Origin: Tubulanus polymorphus
Lineage: Eukaryota; Nemertea; Palaeonemertea; Tubulaniformes; Tubulanidae
Assembly: GCF_964204645.1 (NCBI RefSeq)
Contig: NC_134029.1
Span: 7,830,001-7,894,000, forward strand
Length of the DNA: 64,000 nt
Direction of reading: 5' to 3'
In this document: positions 27,399-40,400 of the stretch, piece by piece
Position numbering within the stretch: position 1 is the first letter of the stretch
How the letters are laid out: the number at the start of each line of letters is the position of its first letter
Translations under genes and position numbers: made by a program
Notes under the pieces: model-generated
The model's database searches: none
What the model saw: the letters and a program-made list of their open reading frames with translations, nothing else
Told to the model about the DNA's origin: nothing

Positions 27399-27706
27399 CT
27401 TGTACATATATCCCTCCTTTGTATACACATAATTTGCATATATTTGCTTGTGATAATTAAAGATACCATGAACATAGATTCTTTACACTTCTACATTTAT
27501 AATAAAGAGGAATGTGTCGAAATGGAAGGAATGATTAATCTCGAGGAATTGAGTAGGCTCCGCTCGAGTCAAATCTAATTGTACCGTGAAAATTTGTCAG
27601 ACTTGAGCGATATCCGACTTAGATGGCGGTACATAAATCATAGAGGGTCAGAAAAATATTTTAAGAACATCCAAGTTAGGATTATCATACTGTATGTTAA
27701 CACTAC

Positions 27707-27953
27707 TACAGTGGAACCAGCAGTGGATCCACTATTTGGATTTGTGCACCCCCTCCATGGAATCCTGGATCTGCCACTGGGAACCTCGATATAACGAATT
27801 TCACAGGACCAGAAAATATGTTCGTAATGATCGATAGTTCTTTATGTCCAGAGTACGAAATTAGTGAAATTGTGTTATTTGGCATGAAATTCTATATTTG
27901 TTATATCCGATGAATCGTTTTATCGGAGTTCGTTATAACGAGGTTTCACTGTA
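27707..27953. mobile_element. pogo/Tigger-like MITE with a nested small insert
   Basis: The left end TACAGTGGAACC and right end GAGGTTTCACTGTA, with GATATAACGAA / TTCGTTATAACGAG inside, match the element at 34394-34571. The left end is interrupted at about 27719-27779 by a short piece with its own inverted ends (AGTGGATCC / GGATCTGCCACT). After that piece the Tigger-like sequence resumes at AACCTCGATATAACG. Confidence 0.6.
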
Positions 27954-28242
27954 GTAAGATTCACACAACAAATTTAGTTTTAGACTTGCGGTTGCCCTAG
28001 TACATTATATACATGTACACATATTTAGTATCTGTGCAATTATTTCGAACCGCAATGACAAATTTTTGTTAGTATCCCGCATCTATACCATACCCATCCG
28101 ACTTGGTCAACAAAACGTTTTTTGATGGATAAGCTGGAAACATTTACTACCCGGACAAAATGTAACATTCCATGTAAGGACGTATCGACCTACCAACACA
28201 GAATCGGTGCAAACACAAGGGAAAACCATTTTTCTACAATGT

Positions 28243-31200
28243 TCATTTCGAAGTATTCGAAAAACGTGACGAGAATATTTTAGCAATGCGTTTCGTCTCC
28301 TCAGCCGATGGCAGAGGGCGTTGTTTGGCGTTAAATCTCGGCGGAGAAGATTTAGCTTGAGGTGGGCTGGTTATCTTTTCGAGCAGTTCACGAGCAGCAA
28401 GGGCTCTTTCGCGTTGCTGATCTTCATTGATCTGAAAAACAAGTCATGTCCAGTACATGTAATAAAGCGTGAAGAAGAGCTCTGTAATTGTTTTCTAACT
28501 ATCCTTTCATGAACCAATGTTAGTTTTTCGACAGCCACATGTTTTTCAAGAATACTGATTTTGTGTGTCAAATCGAATTATCAACATCAATATAATACCT
28601 GTTTAGTTTCGAGGAGAGGCTTCGGTTGAGGTCTAGTGGTAGTAGCAGTACCGGCAAATCTCAAAGCTCTCATTGATTCCGCCAATTCTTGTGGAGCAAG
28701 GAAAAACTGAGGTACCGATGATGCCTGGTCACTGATCCTGTATAAAAATGTGAATTGATGGTACAAAACAGAATAGTAAAGCTGTTTAATCAGGATATGT
28801 CTTAATCATGAACATTATAGCATGCAATTAAGATGATCTTCATTCTAATTCACCTGGAAATCGAAGAAACCGGGGGATCATTTTCCTGACCAATATCGCC
28901 ATGCTCAGTTGCCAATCCGGGCCTAGTTAGCTCTTTAGCGCTGTCAATAAATACTTTTTTGGCAATCTTCTTCTTTTGATATTTCTTCATTTTCTTCTTC
29001 GCTTTCGATGAACCATGACTCTTTTCCGATTTATCCCCTTCGCTGTCACTTTCACTTGAAGATGATGATGATGATGATGACGACGACGAACTTGATGACG
29101 ACTTAGAGGACGATCTTGATGATGAAGACATTTTTGGCTGCTTTTTCTGCTTCTTCTTTTTAGCTTTTTTCTTCACCTTTTCATCACTATCTTCCTCTGA
29201 TACATCACTACCAACACGAATATCATCTTTCTTCAGTTTGGTTTCTTCATGCTCCCCATTTTCAACATCATCTGCTACATCAATATTCTCCTTTTCACTG
29301 TATTGATCCCCTTGCTCAGCTTCATCATCAGACACCAGTAAATCTTGTACTGCATCTTCACTGTCATCCAAACTTTGCAGTCTGTGTATGCCAGAAATTT
29401 CATCTGCGTTCGTTTGACCAATGATGATTCGAGACTCCTCTTCCCTGATAAGTAATTGAGAAAGTTTAAAGTTATCAACCCTTAAGAGAAAATCAACAAA
29501 TCTGCTCAATATGGGGTCTGGTGGACAACGTGCCCTCTTGGGAATAACCTGCTGAGACTTACATCCCAAGTGGGTTAAAAGCGTACAAGATTATCATGAT
29601 TTAGTCAGCTCTGATGCCAAGAAAGTTTTAGGTTTTTAGACGTAACACACACGCCACCAGACCCTTCATCTAAATAATGCAACCATTCCGAATACTCTTG
29701 AGAGTATAAAGAACGCCTAAAGAAATCTTTGGACATATTCCACAGAATTTTCCAAAAGGGAAAGTTTAAGAGCTAAGAATCTTGGGCTTTCATTTAATTT
29801 TAACAAGAACGACCATCACATTATGTAATGATTCAATTTTTGGTACCTGTTTTGAATTTGTTCTTCTTCAACATTAGTTTCACCTGCCATTTCAAGATCA
29901 CACACCTGACCAGAAGCCTCTGGATACCTGTGTATCCAAAGAAATACGTACATTATGATCGTAAGTTAATCATCTTTATACCGTTAGATTAATAAGATAA
30001 CTGGCAAGACCCCAATGAAAGTCAATAGACTTTAGGGGCTTGTTACACACTGTATCTATAAATTGAGCTAATAACAAAAGATGACCAAAGAATTGGAGAA
30101 GGTTATGATTTTGTACGACAATTGAATTGAACAGTTAAATCCAAAACATTAAATAAACAATAGAACTGGTTCCAAACTGGTTACAAATTATCATCACCCA
30201 TACCTGTGGAATTCTTGAGGCTCTGAAAGAATAGAATCATCGGCTGAATTGTTAAAGTTGAAACATGACACATTATTCAACGGTCTAATGGCCACGATAC
30301 TATCATCATTTACACCATCATCTTCCTCCTTATCGAGTTTAACCTCTTCATTTTCTGTACCAATTTGTTCATACTCATTAAATTTGTTCGTTATATAGTC
30401 ATCATCATCATCATCTTCTTCACTATCTCTCTCATCATCATAAGCAGCGAACTCTTCACCGGGTTTATACTTGAACATATCCTCGAGTTGATTTCTCGCC
30501 AGATCGGTCATGTGCGTAACATCGATCGGTTCCGCGCCACTCAGGTCGAGATCCAGATCGGATATTTCCGACGTCGGTTCCGCAGCAGTCCTCGGCGTTG
30601 CTTGTGGCGAACTCGTCTCCGAAAGAGTTTCGTTCGCGCGTCGCAGTAAATCTCTCGCGCGTGAAATCGCGTCGCTACCGATCGACATCGCATCTTCCTG
30701 ATCGGCAAGAACGTCCGATATCTTAATAGCAGATGCAAATTCAGCTTCGGCGCTGGATCGTCCGGAACGTTGTTCTTCGGGTGGAGACAATGGAGGTTGC
30801 TGCCGTTTAGATGAGGAGACGGCGAATAATCTTGAGACGGGAGACTGGTTGGGATCTGGTAGCGCTTGAGACACGCTCGGCTCTGGATACATGGATGATA
30901 CAGGATGATCGAGCCTGGTCCGAGTTAAAGCCGGCGGGGGCAAGACTTTTTCGTTGAATATATTCCCGCCGAGCTTCTGAGTAAATCTCTTATTTATCAC
31001 ATCCAGTTCATCCAAATTAGCTCTGTAAATGACATCAAAACGTGTTGATTAATCAAAGAATTAACAACATTCAGAGACTGAGCCACTTTTTATCTCATTT
31101 CCCAGGTACAGGTCACATTATCATTATGTCAAATTTATAGCATTGCAAGAGTAAATGTTTACCGGGTTGACCGGTTACTACTGCGTTGAGGATACAGGAA

Positions 31201-31465
31201 GGTTTTGCAAATAATCTTACCTTAAATTGCGGAATAACATTGATCGTGAGGTGTCCTCGACTTCGTCTTGATTCTGTAATGTAGGTGGCGCCCAGTGAGA
31301 TGTCTGCTGATTTTGTTGTTGATGTAACGACTCGTGATACATGCGTACATTAGCGAGGTGTTGACTGAAGTGCGGTAATTTAACCATTTGATCTGAATGT
31401 TGGGCTATGTGACTAGGAAACCCTGCATACAAGCCACTCGTCTGATACGGGCCGACCATCGATGT
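28243..31465 (-). CDS. C2CD3: C2CD3 exons 39-44: extended C-terminal region
   Basis: Residues 1874-2560. Exon 39 keeps the vertebrate motif NVRMYHESLHQQ. Exon 40 keeps NLDELDVINKRFTQKLG, the expected short helix. Exons 40-42 then add long acidic and Ser-rich low complexity: DDERDSEEDDDDDD in exon 40, and in exon 42 (29444-28854) a Lys/Glu-rich stretch around a run of about 15-20 Ser coded by TCN/AGY triplets, ending in KKKMKKYQKKK. Exons 43-44 encode QFFLAPQELAESMRALRFA and QQRERALAARELLEKI, predicted helices, before the TGA at 28245-28243. No polyadenylation signal was obvious just downstream. Confidence 0.85.
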
Positions 31466-34400
31466 CTTTCAAAATAAAAATAATCTTAGAAAGAATTTGA
31501 GTCAAGACACTAAGCTACCACTCTAGAAAACCATTGACACTAGTTACGCAGAAATATTGAACCAAAACACCCAAATAACCTTCCAAATGACACCAGAAAA
31601 GGTATTGTAAACGTCTAAGTTACCTTTTTCATCTACCATACAAGTCAATTAATTACCTTTGATGGCGAGGGAGGGGCTTGGATAGTCTTGATACCTCGTA
31701 GGTGCTCACACGGGGTCACACTTAACTGAAATATAGTTTATACAAACACATTTCAAATTTAAAAACAATTACAAGTTTCGAATCAGTTTCAAATAACTTC
31801 TTGGCTTTTGCAAGCTGTGTAGCATGTGGGCTCTCTTGCAAATACTTTAAATAGTTTTACACTTTGTAGTCATGAAATGTCAACGATCGGTGCAAATGCC
31901 TTCATTATCAACTAACCTTAATTTGGCCCTGACATTGCCCGTTGAAGTCCATGATATTGTACCAGCCACATATTTGAGTTAGACCAATAGTTAATGGACC
32001 AACATCAACTGAGATGAAACCAATCACTTTGTCGCAATTCTTGTCTGAAAACAAACCAAAGGTAATTATGATAGTCCTTACAAGATCCTCACGAGCTCAA
32101 CTTTTCTATTCAGACTTATCACCAATGTTTTGATCACCGAAATAAGAATTTTGTTGCATTTAGACCCAGTAAGTAAACTGAGTACTGTCGACAACACAAG
32201 GGAAGCAGATGTTTTATAAAACCAGCAACTACGCAAAAGAATATGTAGTCCATGTACATACCTGGTTCAGGTTTTGTGGGGTCTACTTTATGCCAAGCTT
32301 TGAAAACCAAATTCTTGGGAAAGAAGCAAAAGGTTTGATTAGATAAAAATCCCAACAGTTCCATGATAACCAATGGATGATTAACCAACCGAATAGCTCA
32401 GCTGATATAGCCTGAATGTGCAAACTTTTCAGTTAAACTTGAGTTTTATGACATTTACCTTATCTTGTTCAACAAGCAGTTCTTTACTGAGTCTAGTTTC
32501 ATGTTCGTGATTCCAGACCGGGTTATTTGAGGCAGTGATGACTTCGGTATGCGCTGGTGTTGAACTCTGTCCGGTTTGATATGTTACGTAACAACTTGGG
32601 GAATACGACTCACTCCTGAAAGAGAGACATTGATATCAACACCATGCCATCACCATCTACCGGTATATGGTAAAGGTAACGGATAGCAGGTGATCCATTT
32701 GTTCAGCTACACAGTTATTCAAGTATCGACCCCACATGTGCAATGCTTGGATAAAAGAACCAAAATATGCATAAGTACTTGTTTTGTTTGTGAAGGTTGT
32801 GAAAAACTACCCCAATCTATATATCATAAGTACTAGAATCACAGAAAACTTTCCACTATTTTTTTGTAAGAATATGCCTAAATGTTTACTAAATGAAGGT
32901 GCTTACGATTGTTTATCAAAATTATCTGTTAAATGCATGGCTCTTTCAATGGTAATATGGACAGCGAATGTCTCTTCTTCGGATAGAAGAGGCTTCTCGG
33001 GTTTTCTAGCAGTGATGCGTTTTCTCATCGGACTCAGTTCATCATCCGAAGCCAGGTCGCTGTATCGAATCAATGTTTCATCATGGAAATCCTAGAAAAA
33101 TGGAAATAGGATCAACTGAATATTTAGTCGACGAAAATTCATCTGAGAGTATTGAAAGTATATGACCCTAACTAATAAACCTTAACAATGAAATTGAACA
33201 AGAATATGGTAAATGCAACATGTCTCCCCAGATATGCAGACAGTATACATCTTGAATATCTTATTACCAGAATTGTGCTAAGAATAGCACAATTGTGCTA
33301 AGAAATTTAAGATGGCTGCTGTATTGGACAATGATCAACAAAAGGTTTAGACCTCACAGTCATTCAACCGATAAACTGACCCAATACAATCATCTTCACC
33401 CATCAAGGGATTCGAACCCACTACGCTAAAGCTGTTCCCCGAACCCCTTGACCTCACGAGTCGTTGGAGTCGTTACTAGCCGACCAGAATCCGGTCGTAC
33501 CAATCACAGCACTTGTAACAAACCGTCAGTAGACTTCTGTTGGTTTTCCCCTTAAATTGACCATTCAGCGAACGTTTTACCGAACAAGGAAGTATTTCGC
33601 AAAGCGATATATGTCGTCACGCGCAACAGCGCCAGTAATGAAATCACGCTTCATGAGGCCAGGGGGCTGGTGGAAGCGAGTTCGGGAGTGATACCGGACC
33701 CCTGGCAAGCGAGGATGAATTGGATTCACATACCCCTCACATGCCCCGATACATTAACAAGAAATTCAAAATGGCCACCATGGTGGTGGCCATGGATAGA
33801 GGACAATCACCATTTTTAATAGGTGTGAACAAATCGACCATCCAAAGAAAATACTTCAGGTATGTAGGTTGAATCATGCTTAGAAGCCGCACGCTGACTA
33901 AAATGAGATGTCTGCACCACAGAGGTGACATAATACTACCAAATGAGTTCCAAGAAGCCTTACCTCTTCGGAATGACCATGCTCAGGCTTCATAGTTAAA
34001 TGCATCATGATATAAGCGCCTCCTAAACTTGATGATCCGGGCTTAAACAACGGAAACACACCACTGCAAAACAATCAGTTTAAATGTTAGAACAATTATT
34101 TCATCGTCAAATAAGTATCTGAATTCAATAACTGTTAATAATCATTCATCCGATGACTTGAAAACCATTGACCAGACAAAAATTCTAGGCAATACCATAA
34201 GACACACACTAAAAAATACAGAAAACTCTGCTCTTTGATCTCGTGGCACTAATAGATATTCTCGAAGGTAAAAAAATTTGAGAAGTGTCGAATGAGCAAG
34301 TTTTAAAGATCTCTCTGCCTTGATGAAGAACAAACCTCAATGGGAAAGCAGGGGTCCAGATTCCATATATACCACCACCCAGATCAACCCCTGTACAGTG

Positions 34401-37400
34401 GAACCTCGTTACAAAGAACTCAAATACAACAATTCATCGCATATAAAAAATATAGAATTTCACCCCAAGTAAGAAAATTTGATTAATTTCATACCGGATA
34501 TAACGAACTATCGGTTATTACGAACAGATTTTCTGGTCCCGTGAAGTTCGCTGTAACGAGGTTCCACTGTATTAAGGCATTTTCATAATACCTGATACGA
34601 TGTTGTTTTCTCCTGCGATCATCCAATGATGACAGATCAACGTAAGCGCTACCGATCAGTTTATCTCTGTGTCGAGGACGTTTCTGATCTGCATCGTCGC
34701 TGTAGGTCACCCACACCTGTACTTCCAGCAATTCTTCCCTTAAATACCTGGAAAATTGAATCGAAAATGGGACTTTATGCACAATATGCGCCTTAAGTAT
34801 ACTCTTGTCTAGACTATCTCTTTATGAGAAAGCAACGGGTAACAACTTAATGAAATAAGGGACATTTTTCCGAGGAATGATTTTCAGGCAGAAAGCTATT
34901 TACCATAGCTTCTTGGATATCAAGCTAACGCATAGGTTTTTCGCTTGTTTGGAAAATTCTCATTGCCTCCATCACAAAACACCCCAATGTATTGAGTTAA
35001 AAAACAACACCGTTGATGTGGCTAATTATGATGAATATGAACAGTTTATAGAAGAAATCATTCATATCTGAGATACATCTTAACATCATTTGATTCGTCG
35101 ATAGCTCTTACCAAGAGAATGGTGCCGAAGCGCGAACACGAGTAGACTTGTCATGTTTCAGATCGGCAGATACAAAATGTCCGTCAGTTATGACATTTCG
35201 TACCCGTGAACAAACAGCAACTGCAATAAATAATTACGAGATAGTCACTAAAGTCATCGCTGGCCCGCTGAACATCACTTTTATGAATTGATGTGTGTGT
35301 TAATAAGTATTTAGGTAAGGTTAAATAGAATTCTAAATCATAATTGTCGCAGTTTTTGTTAATATATTGGGACTATTTCCACAACAGTGGGGACAGGTTT
35401 CCTTGGCATAGACATATTTTATATAGAGCTCCGGTTGATCGAAAGATCATGTCACATACCTTTGTCATAGAACTTGTATCGTACATAACACAGGGTATTG
35501 GGATCGAATTTCGTGTGCCCGGTTAAAAGCGTATTCTCGACGGGGAAACACGCTTTATCGATTGCGGCCGTTATCTTGTAGTGACTCGACGACATCTCAT
35601 CTGAAACAAATTGATACAAATTCATCATTCAACGGGCGGAGAATCCTGTAGCTGAGAATCTCCAAGAGATAGATAACGGTGTTGGTAAAAAACAACAAGG
35701 CTGATTATCAATCATTCTGTAAATATTAAGACCCCAATATGTTCAAAAGCTTTGAAGGGAGAACAAAGGGAGATTTGAGGTTTAGATTCAACATCATAGA
35801 AGTTAGCTTTTCAGGGAAGACGTAATAATTTTTCAGTGAGTTCCTGACAATCTAAGTGATGCTGGCGAATTTTTTAGCACAAAAAAAAATAATCTTTCAA
35901 GTCTGAGAGACAGGAAAATCACATTTATTCTAGCTAAATAAGCCTACCGGTAAATGTATAACAATTAAATAGGTCAACACACAACTGGGAATGAACTACA
36001 TATCAGACTGACCTATATCCTGCCAATTGTCCTCTTCAATCGGAACTTCAGGAGCCCAGCCGACAGTGCGACCCGCATTTAGGACACGCTCTCTATCATC
36101 ATGATGGGCAAACTTTACGGACAGTTCAACTCCGCCTACTACTCGCTCTAAGCCATGCCCACTCAATTCACCGGGATCCTCTTCGCTTTCAGCACCTTTC
36201 AAGTGTTCCCAGCCAATTTTCGACAGTTTTATGGGATACCAGCCCTTTATACCTAAAAATGGATGATCCATGCGAGAATGAATGTTCACAAATTGTTTAA
36301 AAAGAATTGAAATTTACATTTTTTGCTTGACTTATACCGGTTCGCTTAGTCAGCAGGGATTTCATCGGAATAACAACTGTTCCCAGTAACACATCAGTCA
36401 TTCCCGGTATCAATTTTCTGCCTTTCACAGCATCAGATCCTGTATTCACGTAATCTCCCTCAACATCTACGTATAAAAGACACACAATTTTGTTCGTCAA
36501 GTCTTAAACTTAGACCGAATAAGAGACATTTCCGAAAACACAATACGTTTACCTATATTGAGACCGGGAACTTGGTGCCATATTTCCATCAGAACTTCGG
36601 CCGTTTCTAAGATCTCGGCTAAACACAACGCGTCAGTGCCGGCCTCGGTCCACAGTAACGGACACGGAAAATCCATCTGCGTCGAAAACTCGGGAGCAAA
36701 ACTGCGAGCGATTGTACGTGTCGTTCGTTCATCCTGCAAACAATAATAACCAAGGTTGGCTTTAAAAAAGATTTATTTTTCTTCAGAAAAGATTGAACGA
36801 CAATAGCCCCAAGCTAATACCATCATACATGATATCTCTTACAATTTGTTTCTACGCGCTCGTATTCAGAAGGTATTTCAAAAATTTCACGATTATTATA
36901 ATTGCAACCTCTTTTAAGTAAAGCGCTGTGATTATTTAACATTACAGCTTTTATAATCAAATAAATCGTTATCATTTTACGAAAGCACGAGGGTGAAATT
37001 ATCTAGACTTAAGTAGTACGTACCTCTTCGGAGAGGAATGACAGTTTTAGTTTGACGTAGGAATTCACGCCCACTTCAGAAGCGAACTGCATTCCTCGGT
37101 TCAGTCGGGCATGTTTGTCGGCCGCCGTTTTCAGACCCGATGATCGTATAATGCCAACGCTTATACAAACAGTCGATCCAGATAGATTCTTCGATGCAGC
37201 AATTTGACTTGATTCACTTCTAGGCTGTTGTATAACAAAATATATATGTGCCACGTAATGCTACATTCGAAGGTTTCATGGGATACTGTTTCAGGGTGGC
37301 CACTTTCCGCTCATTTACAAATTTCTTCAGTTTCCCCTTATTTTTCCATGTTAATTCCCTGAGCGAATCAGATATATTTTGTGGTTCAAAATGTTATAAT

Positions 37401-40400
37401 TCATTCATTTTTTATGAATCACATATTGATAACAAACATGTGGTCAGTAGCATTATCCAAATTCCTCAAGTTTTCCAGGTTTTTGGTAACAATTTTCTGA
37501 TTCCCTGAGTTTTCCAGGTCAGTGGCGCCACCCTGTAGTTCTCAAACAAAGTACAGTTGATTTTCATTAAAATACCTGAATAGTTGAAGTTTTGTAATTC
37601 AACGTGATATCCAAAACTCCGGGTGCCTACAACGTAACAGATTCAAAATATCATTATTCCGTTGAAATAATCATCTGAGAAGTATTTCAAACCAGTGATG
37701 GTAAATCCATTTTCGTACCTTGTCGTCGTGATCTTCAGGGTTAACAAGAGCAAGAGGTAACGAAAAAGTCTGCACGCTTGTTTCACCCGGTTTTTGCATG
37801 GTTACCATAGCGCATAACTTAGCCAGCGGTAAAACAGCCTGAAACGCCAAAAATGCCATTCAATCTATATGTTTAACCATAATACAGCTACTCAATGTTG
37901 AAGTTTCGAGTAAATTTTGCCATGACTCCTAAGCAATGATCTAATAGTATCAATATTTCTATTTCTAGGTATTCTAAGTACTTCAAGCATATGCGACATT
38001 AGACGACATACCTTGGCTATCACTTGATCCCTGACGTTAGGTGAATAATACCGACACCATAACTCAAATGGAACCCCACCAGCCCCACCTCCAACACCTG
38101 CGCAAGCTGGAAACGAGACACAAATATTTCGTTTATTGATATTCAATTCATTATATATCTTATGAAACTCCGGTACAAGATATATTTCCAGTTCGGGCCA
38201 TGAAATATATCTCACAGTAACGGGAGTTCTAGATTTTTAGCACTTTCTGTAAGAAATGCACCGAACGTACCTGTTAGGATCTCCCGCTGAACAGGAGTTC
38301 CCGACGGAAGAGTTATCCGATGTTTGGTAATATCGTGAAACACTGGATCCGGTATACACAACGTCGTCGCTGTACGATACTGTTTTAATGTCGGTGTAGC
38401 TGAAATCAGACAATCCACCGATGAAAGGCCATTTATAATATAAGAAATCCTGCAAACCACTTCAATTAACCCATAGCTAGCAACTTGAGGTGTTTCATGC
38501 ACATTACGAAAGAATCAAAAAGTTTTTCGAACTGACTACGTGCCATAAATTGAGTAGACATGTACGCAGTATAGCATTACCCTGGTACATGCATAATAAC
38601 AGTATACTATGCCTTACTAAGTAGGGTTGGAACTGTAAATATTTCACCGTATTCACCCGATACGGAGTTGAGAATCAGGGAAATAACAGGTTTATCGAAT
38701 AATATTATATTATTTACGTATAGAAGTAAATTTTAGTTAAATTCACCTATTTGAGCAGTTTATAAAATAGGGAGGAGTCTTGTAGCATATTTCTAGTCAC
38801 AGTGGAACTGCATAGAATTTGCGTCCATACTCACTATGTTTAATCACGTGTCCGTCCAGCGATTGTTGTTGCATTTGTGATGGGAAGTGATATTGTATAA
38901 AACAATCAGCTTCTCCCCAAATCATATCCGTTAACAAACCCAAATCTCTTACACCTTCGACAACTACTTCAAACTGATGCTCAATGGATGTACTAGGTAT
39001 AGGCGCAACACATTCGCTATTCAGAAGATTGTGTCTGCAAAATTGAAAGAAAAAGCAATTAATATCTAAAATCGAGGTACTTGATTTATCCAAGGTACAG
39101 TTACAGATTCATGAGTTAGAAGATCATTATTGCTACGCAAATTTTCTCATTTCAATTTTTCTTCAGGTAGTCATCCAATATTTCAAAATAAGCCATGTTT
39201 GCATCTCTGGAGAGAACTTCTCCAAATAGAGAGTAAGGTAATACCTTTCAATGAATTTTTCTGGCTTTTCAGGATCATTGACAGATGATTCTGGATTTAA
39301 TTTGATCTTTTGTAAAGCATTAACCTACAAAACGAACAAGAATCCAATTTCAATAAACACAAGATATCAACTTTCAACTTTCGACAGATTTCGTAATGAA
39401 TGATAGCGTTACCTGCTCCATAGATCCCATTCCTAGCAGTACTTTCAGTTGTCCGAACTGCGTCCCACTGAACGGATCTACAACCGGCATGTAGTTATCC
39501 ACAGACATTATCGGATACTGAAACACACAATAATGAATCATACAAATTTAAAACAACGCAACTTCAATTGTTGAAGTTACTGCACTAATGCCCTCACAGC
39601 TGTGGAAAAACTGTAATTTTTTTCCAACGACTGCATTCTTAAGATTAGAGACGTTGAGTTTGCGCTTACCTGTGCCTTAAGCAAAGCGTTTGTGATACGT
39701 TTATCCCTCAGTGACATGTAGAACTGATGTAAGGACAACTTAACGATTCCAATCAACTGAAATTAAATACATGTACATTCAAATATCATGAAAAAGGTTT
39801 AAAGAAAGTGGTCATGGTTAGACAATAGATTATGGGCATGAAAACACAATCCACCCCAGTAGAAAAATTAATTATACCGTATCAGTCATTCTAAAACCCA
39901 GATTTTACCAATTTGACTATTATCTCGATCAATGGCTAATCGTGAAGATAGACAATATTTGATAACCGACATGCTTAGATAGAAACTATAGTACATACTG
40001 CAATATTTGAAATCCTACATGCTGTGATGAATATAAAAGAACAGAGATTTTCATAAGGCAAAGCAATGAATTTTAGCCTTGGTTGATCATAGGTTTCAAG
40101 CAAAGACAATTTATTATCCATTATTCAACAACACCTCACTGTTGACACCTAAAGTTGAGAAGTGGATCTGGTTCAATTTACATTTACGTTCAGGGATAAG
40201 TGATGAATCCCATACCGTACCTTGTCATTTTCCGACGAAGTTTTCTTGTCCCAAACTTCGATCACCATGAAATTGTTTTTCATTCGCTCCAACAACGATT
40301 GAGTGACCAACACGGGCGCCACCTGGCAGAAATTAAACTCCGGATCAAACGTTCCCCAGCAGACATCCGACCGTACGAGATCGCTGCACCAGAACATACG

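Larger units (their letters stand above)
18896..28242. other. Intergenic region between HCN 5' end and C2CD3 3' end
   Basis: No exon with recognisable protein similarity was found. Contents are two foldback elements (19762-20216 and 26203-26541), a palindromic hairpin element (21723-21840), a MITE remnant (26154-26669), an AAT microsatellite (about 26974-27015) and two pogo/Tigger-like MITEs (27231-27398 and 27707-27953). HCN promoter sequences presumably lie at the left end. Confidence 0.5.

Noticed and set aside
29275-29569. Separate small gene starting at a methionine just upstream of C2CD3 exon 42
   Set aside because: The TTATCAG acceptor at about 29445 and the phase fit show that coding starts at the exon edge; the upstream frame is intron read-through.
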